Source: JAGQOZ01 sp041399205 (GTDB lineage Bacteria > Planctomycetota > Planctomycetia > Pirellulales > Pirellulaceae). From it: DNA of 64,000 bases. Positions 39,063 to 49,352 of this stretch are shown here, piece after piece. Below the pieces are notes generated by a model. It saw nothing but the letters and a program-made list of their open reading frames with translations. It was not told the origin of the DNA and searched no databases. The stretch spans positions 124,001-188,000 of the forward strand of contig JAWKTK010000008.1 of NCBI GenBank assembly GCA_041399205.1, given 5' to 3'. Position numbers and translations under genes: made by a program. Numbering within the stretch: the stretch's first letter is position 1; the number at the start of each line of letters is the position of its first letter.

Positions 39063-42000
39063 CGACGCAACCAGTAACGATGCGTTCGATGACCCAGTGC
39101 CCGGTAACCCAGTGCCCGGTGACCCAGTGCCCGGTGACCCAGTGCCCGGCTCCGACGCATCGGCGAGTGACCGGCATGCCGAAGAGCTGGACCAGGTGAT
39201 TGACGAAATCACGGCCAAGCGACGTGCGGGCGAGACGCTATCGCTATCCGAATTGGTGATGCGTTATCCACATCTGGCAACGGACATCCATGAGATGTAC
39301 TCGGCGATTCTCATGGTGGAAGGACTCGAAGGCGTCGGTGCTCCGCAGCCCGCACATGCGGCAACAACGCCGCCCCATACGGCGTTTGACAAGATCCCCG
39401 CGAAATTGGGCGACTATCAACTGCTACGAGAACTGGGGCGCGGCGGAATGGGAGTTGTGTTCGCAGCACAACAACTTTCGCTCAATCGCCCCGTCGCCAT
39501 TAAGGTACTTGCCGGTCATTTGGCAGAGAACGAACGGTTTCGACTTCGTTTCCTGCGAGAAGCTCAGTCAGCCGCGCAGTTGCAACACCCGAACATCGTT
39601 TCCGTTTACGGACATGGTACCGACCAGGGATTCTCGTACTACGCGATGCAGTTGATCGAAGGACACGATCTGAACGTTGTGCTGGAGGACGTTCGGCGAT
39701 TGCGTCGGGTCGGAAAATTCGATTCGCCGCCAGCCGAAGCAAAGCCAACCGAATCCAGCTCGCCAGAGATTCCGGTCAGCCGGTGTAGCGGCCATTTGAT
39801 GCCATCGCCTTCGTCGGTTAACGAACGCAGCGACAGTTCTACGGCTGGTCGCCTGGCGTACTTTCGACGAGTGGCCACTCTCGGACGGCAGGTGGCAAGC
39901 GCGCTCGACTACGCCCATTCGCACGGCACGATTCACCGGGACATCAAGCCATCCAACTTGATTCTGGACAAGTTGGGGTCGATCTGGATTACTGACTTTG
40001 GGTTGGCGAGATTGGTAACGGACGACGCACTAACGCAAACCGGCGATATGTTGGGAACCTTGCGGTATGCGGCGCCCGAACAGTTGAGCGGCATCGCGGC
40101 GCCGTCGTGCGATATCTACGGCTTGGGAATCACACTCTACGAACTCGTCACACTGACTCCCGCGCACAACACGGTCAACCAGCTCCAACTGTTGGAGGAA
40201 GTGCGTTCCGTTGAACCGGCCAGCCCCAGACGCATCGACCCTGCCATTCCACGTGACCTGGAAACAATCATCGTCACGGCGATGGCCAAGGATCCGCAGC
40301 GGCGATACCGGTCTGCAAGTGAGTTGGCCGCCGATCTCGATCGATTTCTCACGGACGTCCCGATTCACGCTCGCCAGCCATCTGCGATCGAGCAACTGGC
40401 GCGTTGGGGACGCCGCTACAAGACAATGGCCACAACCATCCTGGCCGCATTGACCTTATTCGCCGTGGTGATTCCGACCATCGTGATCGCGTATTCGTGG
40501 CGATTGAAGTCCGAAGTGACGCGTGCTCAACTTGCCGAGCAACACATGGCGACAGCTCAGTCGGCGGCCCAGCTCCAGCTTGTCGAAAGCCTTGTTCAGC
40601 AGGCGCGAGCGGAACGTTCGTCCGATGATCCACTAAGACGCAACAATGCAATGGACGCAGTCAAAGCGGCAATGACGGCGCTGGACCAAGCCAAGGTGCC
40701 CGACGACCAGCTTCATGCGTTGACCAGACAGCTGCGCGACGAAGCGATTGCCACACTGGCGCTGCCGCAACTGTCCGTAGGGTATCGATTCTTGCTACCA
40801 CGTTCCCAGTCGGAAACCCCCGTCTTGCTTGACGTTGCTAATGGGTTCTATGTGCTTCAGGTCCAATTGCCGCAGCAACAGGATCGAATCGAAGTCTGGC
40901 ACCGTGAGGAAGCCGCAGAACGCTTCGCTTTTGTCAGCTCCCGTGTAACTCGTTGCGAAATCTCGCGCGACGGTCAGTACTTGCTTTCGCAGCAGACGCG
41001 GTCTCACGAACAGGCCAAACTTTGCATCTGGGACGTGCGACACCAGCAAAAGTTGCGCGAATTCGACATTCTCCATGACACCTGGGCGTTGACGCCGGAC
41101 GAGACGGGTTTTGTTGCCATCGCCGCCGACGGTAAGACGCTGTTACAAGATTTCGCGGACGACTCGATTCCGCTGACCGGCGAACTGGGCATTCAGCAAC
41201 CGGTCCGATTGCAATGTAACCGCGAACGAACACAAATTGCCATCATCCAACGCAATCGCATCGAAATCAAACGTTTGCAGTCCGGTAAAACGATTGCTGT
41301 TTTACAACCCAATCGTGTGGGAGTCGAATTCGAAACCGCGGTCTGGCCGTGTCAGGGACATTGGTTTGCCGCCAAACAGTTAGACGGCAACGTCGTCGTT
41401 TACGATTCGCGGACGTGGGAATCGCTCCGTATGCTTGCGACAGACGTCGTGCCTGGAACCACTTTGGCAGCTAGTCGCGACGGCAAGTATTTGGCGGCGA
41501 GAAGCTGGGTCAAGCGGATGTGCCTTTGGAACGTCTTTACGGGTCGAGAAGTGTGTCAGATTCAAAGCACGTACGCGACCGGTGCCATGGATTTACTGGA
41601 CGGACAGATCGGACCGGTCATGGAACAGGATGGCGCGACGATTTATAAACTGGACGAAAGTGGTGTACTTCGCACACATGAGTATTCGGTCGACGCGATG
41701 CGTAGGACCGAGCAATGGAGTTGTCATGCCGACGGCACAACGGTGGCCTACGTGGCACTTCCCGATTTTCGGCTCGAATTTGTCGATCTTCGTTCCAACA
41801 ACGTGGTGGAAACGAATACGCATGTCAGCCAAGTCGCCTTCGATCAATCGGGCGATCTGTGGGCGGTTGCAGCAAGTGAATTACTTAAATGGACGTCAAC
41901 CACAAACGGTTACGCCCCCAGACGCATCGGTGAGCAACGCCGCATGTGCCGCGGTCCATTTTCGGTCGTGGTACCACGAGATCAAACCAGCGTCCTCGCC

Positions 42001-42642
42001 AACCTCAACGGCGGATTGGCTCTGCTGCGATTTTCAAACTTAGGCGAAACGTCCGTGAACGCGATGATTCCGCAGGGCGATGTAAGGAGGATTGCGCAAA
42101 GTCCTGACGGCCGTTGGGCCGTCGGTTGCGAGCATAACCTGAACGGCTGTCACGTGGTTGACTTGTCGACCGGACAAACACAAGACCTCTCCCCGGAATA
42201 CGGCCTGACCTGGGCTCTCTTTAGCCCCGACGGTCGTTGGCTGGCGGTCAACGTGCCGGCGCAGCAAATGCGGCTGTATCGTGTTGGCGATTGGCAAAGA
42301 CCGTATCACGCTTGGGATGCCGTACTCGGTCAACCCGCGTTCTCTCCCGACGGAAACTTGTTGGCGGCCTGCGTGCTGCCGGGCACGATCCAGATATTCG
42401 ACACTGCCACCGGCGGGCCGCTCGCGCGACTCGTCCATCCCGACGGAGTGACACCCAAGCAACTGAAGTTTACGGACGACGGATTGCGACTGATCTTCAA
42501 CTCGGACGAGGCGAATGGAATCCATCACTGGGATTTTGTCGAACTGGAACGGCAACTTCGCGAAGTCCATCCCTCGCTGACCCTCGGTACAGCTTTCCCC
42601 GTGTCGTTAACCCCAAGTTGCAACGGTGTTACAGCGAAATAG
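39055..42642 (+). CDS. Membrane Ser/Thr kinase with beta-propeller
   Basis: Start GTG 39055 overlaps the sigma stop; ATG 39031 is an alternative. The N-terminus has four DPVPG-type repeats. A Hanks-type kinase domain follows (~residues 122-410): GRGGMGVV, VAIKVL, HRDIKPSNLI, DFGLA and APEQLSG. A transmembrane helix (TTILAALTLFAVVIPTIVIAYS) lies near residue 435, then a coiled region. About 640 C-terminal residues look like WD40/beta-propeller repeats (CLWNVFTG, LTWALFSPDGRWLAV, AFSPDGNLLAACVLPG). Catalysis is cytoplasmic, the propeller probably periplasmic. Length ~1,195. Intact. Likely partner is the upstream sigma factor. Confidence 0.88.
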   Translation: MSSDATSNDAFDDPVPGNPVPGDPVPGDPVPGSDASASDRHAEELDQVIDEITAKRRAGETLSLSELVMRYPHLATDIHEMYSAILMVEGLEGVGAPQPAHAATTPPHTAFDKIPAKLGDYQLLRELGRGGMGVVFAAQQLSLNRPVAIKVLAGHLAENERFRLRFLREAQSAAQLQHPNIVSVYGHGTDQGFSYYAMQLIEGHDLNVVLEDVRRLRRVGKFDSPPAEAKPTESSSPEIPVSRCSGHLMPSPSSVNERSDSSTAGRLAYFRRVATLGRQVASALDYAHSHGTIHRDIKPSNLILDKLGSIWITDFGLARLVTDDALTQTGDMLGTLRYAAPEQLSGIAAPSCDIYGLGITLYELVTLTPAHNTVNQLQLLEEVRSVEPASPRRIDPAIPRDLETIIVTAMAKDPQRRYRSASELAADLDRFLTDVPIHARQPSAIEQLARWGRRYKTMATTILAALTLFAVVIPTIVIAYSWRLKSEVTRAQLAEQHMATAQSAAQLQLVESLVQQARAERSSDDPLRRNNAMDAVKAAMTALDQAKVPDDQLHALTRQLRDEAIATLALPQLSVGYRFLLPRSQSETPVLLDVANGFYVLQVQLPQQQDRIEVWHREEAAERFAFVSSRVTRCEISRDGQYLLSQQTRSHEQAKLCIWDVRHQQKLREFDILHDTWALTPDETGFVAIAADGKTLLQDFADDSIPLTGELGIQQPVRLQCNRERTQIAIIQRNRIEIKRLQSGKTIAVLQPNRVGVEFETAVWPCQGHWFAAKQLDGNVVVYDSRTWESLRMLATDVVPGTTLAASRDGKYLAARSWVKRMCLWNVFTGREVCQIQSTYATGAMDLLDGQIGPVMEQDGATIYKLDESGVLRTHEYSVDAMRRTEQWSCHADGTTVAYVALPDFRLEFVDLRSNNVVETNTHVSQVAFDQSGDLWAVAASELLKWTSTTNGYAPRRIGEQRRMCRGPFSVVVPRDQTSVLANLNGGLALLRFSNLGETSVNAMIPQGDVRRIAQSPDGRWAVGCEHNLNGCHVVDLSTGQTQDLSPEYGLTWALFSPDGRWLAVNVPAQQMRLYRVGDWQRPYHAWDAVLGQPAFSPDGNLLAACVLPGTIQIFDTATGGPLARLVHPDGVTPKQLKFTDDGLRLIFNSDEANGIHHWDFVELERQLREVHPSLTLGTAFPVSLTPSCNGVTAK
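39091..39150 (+). repeat. 15-bp minisatellite, 4 units, coding DPVPG
   Basis: Four in-frame 15-bp units based on GACCCAGTGCCCGGT encode DPVPG, NPVPG, DPVPG and DPVPG at the kinase N-terminus. Copy number could vary by slippage without breaking the frame. Confidence 0.85.
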
Positions 42643-42777
42643 CGACTGGTAATCGGCGGGCAACAGCGACCACTATCGGCACCGTGATCGCCAAAGTTCG
42701 CGAGGCACCAGCTCTGGCTCGATTCCGGCAGGCGGTCCTCGCCAGCGTCTCTCCAACCTAATACGAACAACACTTGC

Positions 42778-45700
42778 CTATAGTTCGTACCATCCTGCTT
42801 GGAAGGCGAGGATCAGATCGCTCGAGTCGAATTCACCGTCGCCGTTCCAGTCGCCTTCGATCCATGTCGAGTTGCCTTCAATTTCATCGTCGTATTCACC
42901 GGCTTGGAAGATTCGCACCAAGTCTGAGCTGTCAAAAACTCGGTCCAGGTTCGCATCCCCGAAATTGGTCATAAGGATGTCATGAATCAAGAAGTTTGCG
43001 TCGGCTTCATTGACGAATCCATCGGCATTTAGATCAAATTCCGGATTCGCAACGCCGTTGCGAACTGCCGCAAAGACTTCATCGATTGCCGGAGTATCGA
43101 GAGGGGCTTCGCCATACTCAAGCATTTGCCCGTTGGATCCATTGACTTGAAGATACTCGTTCTCTTCAAATTGTAGTAATACGCTGTTTGCGGGTTCGGC
43201 GCGTTCGGCGAACAAGCGATTGACATCGCCCGTGTATGTCCAATCACCTGGTGCAAGTTCGTTATGAAACCAGACGCCGTCGACACCCGCCCCGCCATCG
43301 AATCCAAAATAAACGCTATTGATATTAGGCACGACGTTCATCGACTCCTGCGTGATGTAGACGCGATCATCTCCTTCCTGACCCAATATCACAAGATTGT
43401 TGGGAGTTTGATAGCTCTGGACGTTAAACACGTCATTTCCTTGTGATCCCCGCGCGAAGATGTACTCCATGTCTTGATAGACACCCATTAAAGCCCCACC
43501 ATCGACCGAAATGTTCTGCGTCGACGCGCCAAACGGATTGCTAAAAGTCCACTCGGATCCGAGCGTGTTGAAGTAATCCTCGACATAAAACGAGTCGATG
43601 CCGTTTTCTCCAAACACTCCGATCTTGCTACGAATCGTTGGAACGCCCGTTTCGTCTCGTGGATAGACTTGAAGATAGTCGTCGCCGCCGCCCATTCTTA
43701 CGGTCGTTTGTGAATTGTCGGGCACATCAGGGGATGTACCGTATATTCGAACCACGTTGTCCGAATCGTTTGTCAGCAATTCGACCGACTTCATTTTTGC
43801 ATATTGCAGGATCAGTCCCTCGCCGAGTGGAAAGTCGACATCTTTTCGCTCCAATCGTTCCGCCGTTAAGTCGTAATCCTGCCGGTCCACCATGCCTCGA
43901 TCATTGATACGCAAAGTGTCAAATCCACCGACATCTCCAGCCAACGAGAGCGAATAATGGCGTGTCTGAGTCCGATTGGCCTGGAAGGGATCGTTTGAGA
44001 AAACCAGGTACGCCGAGTCAATTCCGTTCAATTGAAACGTATCGTTGCCGCCCGTATCGTAAGCGATGAAGTCGCAAACAAGATCGTCGTCAATTGTTAA
44101 TGTGTCGTTGCCAATTCCCAGCTGCAGCAGGATGCTTTTGGGAGTTTGATAATAAATCGTTGCCGGACCCATGCCGCCGATGGCTTGAAACACTCCGGTC
44201 AAATGATCGTAAACACGAATATTTCGATCACGACGCTGTTGCCCCGTGTCGGCGATCGTGATTTCCGGTTGTCCATTCTGTGCGCTGATCGAAATATTCG
44301 CCTTGATGACATCCATACCCCAACCGTTTTCTCCAATATTAATCACATCGTCGCCTCCAGAGCTGGCAAGATTGAGGCCGGTGAAGTTTCGTTTTACATC
44401 GACTGTCGATCGGTTTGCTCCTGTCGTGTACGTAACGATCGAACCAGGACGATCAAACCAACTGATGGTTGCTGGTGCGGCATTGCGAATCCCCGTGGAA
44501 TCCGACCATTGTCCTGTTTCGATGATGGAATTAGGGCTAAAGGGGTTGGCTGCATCATTCAGATTCAATGAATACGTTCCCGGAGTTGCGATGCCTGGCT
44601 CGGGAAAGGCCACCGTAATTCTCCCTCGAATCGGCTGCAACTGAAATCCTGAACCCACGTTGATCGTATCGTGCCCGTTCGCGTTGTTCAAAAAGACGTT
44701 CGCGGTTGCTGACGTATTCCAAACGTTAACTGTATCAGCATGCGAGCCGGTTATCAGATGAACCTCTTCCACGGATCCGTCGTACTCCATTCGCGTCCCC
44801 GGTCCGATTTCAATTCCCAATCCGGAGGCCCCGTTCACCTGGTAGACGCGTCCGTTGTTCGCACCTGTATCGAAGATGTAAGCTTTGTCGTATCCGTTCC
44901 CGCTCCAGCATGTCACCTTGCCAACCGATTGGCTCCAATCACGACCATTCGCTTGAATCTCACACCGATCGTCGAATCCTCCGCCAAACATGTAAATGGG
45001 CATGCCAGAATTCTTCTCCACTCGTAGCGTGTCTTGCCCATCCATACCATGGAGATTGATTGCAGTTATTCCGGCGGTTGTTCGCGTAAAGGATCGTCCA
45101 TCTGCTGTCGACACCGTGACGTTTCCGTTTTCGATATTGACAGTCAAAGTATCGTTCTGATTGGTGCCATAAACATTCATGATGCCGCCGAGATTCAAAA
45201 CGTATCCCAATCCGGCGCCGTATAATGATTGAATTCCGTTGATGTCATCGGGAGCCAAGTATGCTGTTTCAGATCCATTAAACTGCCACGTACCGCCTCC
45301 TCCTGAACACGCGTGCATGATCGCAAAGAAACTGGCCGGACAATTTCCATCGACGACATCGCCATTCGCATGATCAAGTCCCAACGCGTGTCCGAATTCA
45401 TGCGTCGACACTTGCAACAGTTTGTTAACTGACCACGATTCACCGCTGTCGATATGAATGTCGCCATGCAACCCTTTGTCACCCGGACGCTCGGCGTGAG
45501 CAAGCGTCTGGGTTCCCACTGGCGCCCCGTCGATAAAATGTTGGCCCCACCTCAGAAACGGTTTTCCAATGGGATCGTAGTTGTCAGATGATTCGTGCTC
45601 GCTTCCGTTTAATCCGCCCGGGGATGGGCCCGAATCCGGTGTTTCGAAAAAGGTCAATGGCGTCACCGCAGACCAAACACCCATCGCCTCCTCGACGACC

Positions 45701-45870
45701 GCTATCACTTGTTGGTTGGTCAATCCAGCTAGGTTACTTGGAGCAGAAAAGAAATTGGGAGCATTGTAGTTGAGCAAGTTGCTGTAGCTGTAACTGAGGT
45801 TTCGACAGCAGTCGCCCCAAACTGCGTCGCCACCAAACGTATTGAACAGCATATGCCGGTCTTCCAACAT
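42778..45870 (-). CDS. Matrixin-like metalloprotease with dockerin
   Basis: The frame starts MLEDRHMLFNTFGGDAVW at ATG 45870. In-frame upstream codons without a start (LHSTRQFE) would complete the planctomycete extracellular signature FEMLEDRHML, so the N-terminus may extend further or be frameshifted. Residues ~25-215 form a matrixin/M10-type zinc protease: HEFGHALGLDH with FFAIMHACSGGG as Met-turn region. The middle (~220-960) is a long beta-rich, Asn/Asp/Gly-rich region (NDTLTVNIENGN, GNDTLTIDDDLV), calcium-repeat-like. The C-terminus is a dockerin-like pair (GDANLDRVFDSSDLVRIF, GDWNGDGEFDSSDLILAF). 1,030 residues. Extracellular by domain content. Confidence 0.85.
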   Translation of the reverse strand: MLEDRHMLFNTFGGDAVWGDCCRNLSYSYSNLLNYNAPNFFSAPSNLAGLTNQQVIAVVEEAMGVWSAVTPLTFFETPDSGPSPGGLNGSEHESSDNYDPIGKPFLRWGQHFIDGAPVGTQTLAHAERPGDKGLHGDIHIDSGESWSVNKLLQVSTHEFGHALGLDHANGDVVDGNCPASFFAIMHACSGGGGTWQFNGSETAYLAPDDINGIQSLYGAGLGYVLNLGGIMNVYGTNQNDTLTVNIENGNVTVSTADGRSFTRTTAGITAINLHGMDGQDTLRVEKNSGMPIYMFGGGFDDRCEIQANGRDWSQSVGKVTCWSGNGYDKAYIFDTGANNGRVYQVNGASGLGIEIGPGTRMEYDGSVEEVHLITGSHADTVNVWNTSATANVFLNNANGHDTINVGSGFQLQPIRGRITVAFPEPGIATPGTYSLNLNDAANPFSPNSIIETGQWSDSTGIRNAAPATISWFDRPGSIVTYTTGANRSTVDVKRNFTGLNLASSGGDDVINIGENGWGMDVIKANISISAQNGQPEITIADTGQQRRDRNIRVYDHLTGVFQAIGGMGPATIYYQTPKSILLQLGIGNDTLTIDDDLVCDFIAYDTGGNDTFQLNGIDSAYLVFSNDPFQANRTQTRHYSLSLAGDVGGFDTLRINDRGMVDRQDYDLTAERLERKDVDFPLGEGLILQYAKMKSVELLTNDSDNVVRIYGTSPDVPDNSQTTVRMGGGDDYLQVYPRDETGVPTIRSKIGVFGENGIDSFYVEDYFNTLGSEWTFSNPFGASTQNISVDGGALMGVYQDMEYIFARGSQGNDVFNVQSYQTPNNLVILGQEGDDRVYITQESMNVVPNINSVYFGFDGGAGVDGVWFHNELAPGDWTYTGDVNRLFAERAEPANSVLLQFEENEYLQVNGSNGQMLEYGEAPLDTPAIDEVFAAVRNGVANPEFDLNADGFVNEADANFLIHDILMTNFGDANLDRVFDSSDLVRIFQAGEYDDEIEGNSTWIEGDWNGDGEFDSSDLILAFQAGWYEL

Positions 45871-46073
45871 TTCGAATTGTCGCGTGCTATGCAGTTTCGG
45901 CGATGCTGCGCGTGTACAGTAATAAATGGTTTTCTGTTTTTCTTAAAGAAAGAACATGACTAGTGCCCTAAGTTGGAGAGTTGATTAACGGAAGAAACAG
46001 GATGATCCGATGCGGATTCCACTCTTCCGAACTCCATTGCCCTTTGACTTGGGCGACGGACACGAAGAAGCAA

Positions 46074-47681
46074 TTATTTTGAAATTGGCGTTCTTCGAAA
46101 ACGTCGAAACCCCCAAATTCGCCCACTCAGCGGAGCATTCCACTGTCGAATATCGGGCAACGCGAACGTTTTGTACGACGTCCGTAAAATCACCACCCGC
46201 CTGGGCAGAATGTCTTCCGCATGAATGAATACTTGGGAAGACGCGAAAGTACTTTCTTCAGTGATGGCTGCCCAGCATATCGAACAGGCCGAAATTGTTT
46301 GGCTTGAGCTGGGCAACAGGATGAGTGCGATCTTCATGGTTGGCAGGGTCAGTGGTTCGGTGCTTCGCCAAAATACCTTGTGCATCTTCCACCTCGACGA
46401 CAGCTGTTTCAGTTAAAGCGCTTCCGTTGGCAGGCGGTAGCCAGAGCGTTCCAGCCAGTTGTCGGGGAGACTCATTCCAGGGCCAATCTGCTCGATCGGC
46501 GGATAGCACATTTCATCTTCCGGAATTCCAGCTTGTTCGCTGAGCCAGCGACAATAAGCAGCGGCATCGAAGAACGTAACGTTGTTCATCGGGCAGTGTG
46601 CGTCAGGGCTATACTGACTGTTGTACTCCTTACTACCGAAACATCCGAAATTGAGCGACAGTTACTTCCGTCGTCGCAATGTGGAAAAGTCGTAGTCAAT
46701 CGCAACTTCGATTCGAGCCTCGTCTTCTTCACGCGAAAGTTCGTCGTCGGGGAGATCCTAACAGGAATGAACCAGGCCTGGAAACCTTGACAAACACGTG
46801 TCCATTACCAGCGAATTCCCCGAACTTGGCACTACCTTCGATCGTTTCATTCGTTGAGTCCATCGAGTTCAACGTTTGGGATATCAGCCATCGCACGGCC
46901 GAGCTAACGCCGGGATCTTCGTCGCTGGTGAAGCTACTCATTCGCTGAAGCAACGTCGTTCGCACTGTTGGTGAATCGGGAAGCGACGATTGGCCGGTTG
47001 CTAAAAACAAGGCTTGACGAATCCCCGCATCATTCTCCACACTGGCCGCCTCGACCAACTGTTCCATCAGCGAGATATCGTATAGCTAAGTCGCTCGATG
47101 ATCCAGGCACGCAAACCGGAATTCTGATCCCTTTGCAATTTCTGCAAGACGTGCACCGATGCCCAATGTGCCACAGTGTCGCAGCTACAGTGGCCTGTCG
47201 CCGATGTTCTCGGTCTAACTTGCGTTCCCATTCGCGACTGCAATCAGGCGATTCTTTCGATATTTGATTCGGGATCTTCGGAGATTGATTGTAAAATGGG
47301 AGGTAGCCTGATCGACGTTCTCCTTCAGCATCTGGCAAAACTCTGAAGTCATTTTGGCTCGGCCGCGGGAATCAGCCTGCGCTTGATTCGTCCGGATGGT
47401 TTTGCCCGTATCGCGCAGTAACGCAATACTTGTACTCACACAGATTCCAACGTCTCTTCGCTGTGCACAAGTGTCACAAGGTGAGGGACAAGCCACTTGA
47501 AGCGGCGATAAGACACGGGCGAAATAATCTGCGTCAATTGGCGGCTGATTCTGGGGTAAATCCGTTACCGCCTTGGCCATCGTGTTCCATCTTGAACCAT
47601 CGGGATCGATCGTCATACTAGACAAGCTAAACGTAAGAGCGATTCCGAATCTTGGTTTGCAGCTTCCAGCCGGTCCATATT
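46074..47681 (-). pseudogene. HEAT and formylglycine-enzyme part of kinase fusion
   Basis: This continues the kinase gene at 47682-49352 in several frames. HEAT-like/armadillo region: VTDLPQNQPPIDADYFARVL, SVENDAGIRQALFLATGQSS, PGVSSAVRWLISQTL. A SUMF1/FGE (formylglycine-generating-enzyme) domain follows: GSFLLGSP, EVAIDYDFSTLRR, CPMNNVTFFDAAAYCRWLSE, YRLPTEA, LKPNNFGLFDMLG and a C-terminal GFRRFRRTP. This is the architecture known in planctomycetes as bifunctional Ser/Thr kinase/FGE. Five or more indels. End taken as the stop at 46074, after the GFR motif of the FGE fold. 45871-46073 (203 bp) shows no gene. Confidence 0.6.
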
Positions 47682-49352
47682 TCATTTGGAGTTGTCAGGA
47701 AGGAACCTGGCGGTAACCTGTACGACGCTTGGTGTTTCGGCAGGTTGTGCACTTGGGAGATATTCCAGTAGGTCACTTTGGCAATTTGTATCTCCTGCTA
47801 AAGCGCCAGTAATCGTAAGATTTACCCACGGCCTGGATGCTAGTCGAAGAGATTCTCGTCGCGGTTCAAGCTGGAAAGAAAGCGATGCCGCCTCCTTTTC
47901 GATTCGCTCAAAAAAGCTCGGCAGTAAATAGACGTCGGCGTTGGAAATCGATTCGATTAGGGAATCCACTGCGACTTGACGCCGCTGTTGCGACACCAAA
48001 ATAAGCCCAGTCGCCGAAACACATATCAACAGAAGGATTGCGGCCACCAAAATAGCCACAACGGGATTTCGTTTTATCCACCGAATACCCTGGCCAACAA
48101 CTCCAACAGGGCGCGCGGCGATTGGCTTTCCATCAAGATACCGGATTAGATCGTCCCGCAAATCACTTGCATTCGGATAGCGTGCCGCCGGTGTCTTTTC
48201 CAAACATTTCAGACAAATCGTCTCGACATCCTTCGGGATCCCAGCGACAAGTTTTTTGGGACTGACCGGTAACTGCTCAAGCACAGCTGATAACGTATCA
48301 AGCACAGTCGCGGCCACAAACGGCGGTCGCCCTGTCAAGAGTTCGTAGAGGATCGCGCCCATGGAGTAGACGTCTGCACTTGGGCCGACTGGCTGTTTCC
48401 TCGTGATTTGCTCTGGCGACATGTAGCTGGGCGTGCCGAGAATTGTATTCTCATTAGTAAGATCGGCCGGTGAATCGATCCAGCGCGCCAGTCCGAAATC
48501 CGTGATCACCGGTTCCTCTTGGGACGTCATCAGGATATTCGTGGGCTTTAGATCGCGATGCAGAACTCCGGACGTGTGGACCGTATGCATGGCATCCGCC
48601 AAGGCTGCTACAAGTCGGCAGGCCGTCTTGGATTGTAACGGAACGGACCGAGCCCAGTCGTGGAGCGTAGGCCCGTCGATGAATTCCATGACCAAATACA
48701 TCGTACCTTCATGGACGATCGCGTCATAAACGCGAATGACATTCGGATGACGAAGGGTGCCTACGATCTGAGACTCACGAATAAACCGTTCTCGATGCTG
48801 GGCTGACAACGCCGGCGACAATAGTACTTTAACAGCGACATTGCGATTAAGTGACGCTTGACGTCCACGGTGCACAACACTTGATGCACCACGTCCTATT
48901 TCTTCTAGAATTTCAAGTCCTGGAACTCTTGAAAGTACCAAACCACTTTCTAAACCCGTATCGCAGTCTGCGTTTTCCAACTTGGCTCCATCAAAGACGG
49001 AAGCAAGAGTAAATTGGAGCTCCAAATGCCGCGCGTATTGCGGAAATCGGTGCTGGTATTCCTGCAGTTGTGGCTGATCCCCCAGTTCTCGCCGCAACTC
49101 CAACTCGCCACAGATGAGGACGAGACCGTCTTCTCCACTTTCTTCCACGACTTCCGGCAACAGACGTAGGTACTCTTCCACCCAGACGCCATACAGACCT
49201 CGCCACCGTCTCGATTGATCTTCGCGAAGCAAGTCTAGCCACATGCTCCGTGGCAACGAACGCACCTTTGTGACGACGTCATCCACTGTCGGCCAAATGG
49301 CCCGATCAATGTCATATTTGTTGAGTGCCATGCAAAATCGACCAGTATTCAC
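47682..49352 (-). CDS. Ser/Thr kinase, kinase part of kinase/FGE fusion
   Basis: GTG 49352 overlaps the upstream sigma stop (GTGA), and ATG 49328 is an alternative. After ~140 N-terminal residues comes a kinase domain: GRGASSVVHRG, VAVKVLL, HRDLKPTNIL, DFGLARW, GTPSYMSPEQ and DVYSMGAILYELLTGRPPF. A transmembrane helix (VVAILVAAILLLICVSATGLILV) follows near residue 440. The frame ends at 47682; the gene continues as HEAT and FGE modules in other frames. The kinase is probably cytoplasmic and the rest exported. Sigma-kinase pairing as at 38424-42642. Confidence 0.85.
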   Translation of the reverse strand: MNTGRFCMALNKYDIDRAIWPTVDDVVTKVRSLPRSMWLDLLREDQSRRWRGLYGVWVEEYLRLLPEVVEESGEDGLVLICGELELRRELGDQPQLQEYQHRFPQYARHLELQFTLASVFDGAKLENADCDTGLESGLVLSRVPGLEILEEIGRGASSVVHRGRQASLNRNVAVKVLLSPALSAQHRERFIRESQIVGTLRHPNVIRVYDAIVHEGTMYLVMEFIDGPTLHDWARSVPLQSKTACRLVAALADAMHTVHTSGVLHRDLKPTNILMTSQEEPVITDFGLARWIDSPADLTNENTILGTPSYMSPEQITRKQPVGPSADVYSMGAILYELLTGRPPFVAATVLDTLSAVLEQLPVSPKKLVAGIPKDVETICLKCLEKTPAARYPNASDLRDDLIRYLDGKPIAARPVGVVGQGIRWIKRNPVVAILVAAILLLICVSATGLILVSQQRRQVAVDSLIESISNADVYLLPSFFERIEKEAASLSFQLEPRRESLRLASRPWVNLTITGALAGDTNCQSDLLEYLPSAQPAETPSVVQVTARFLPDNSK

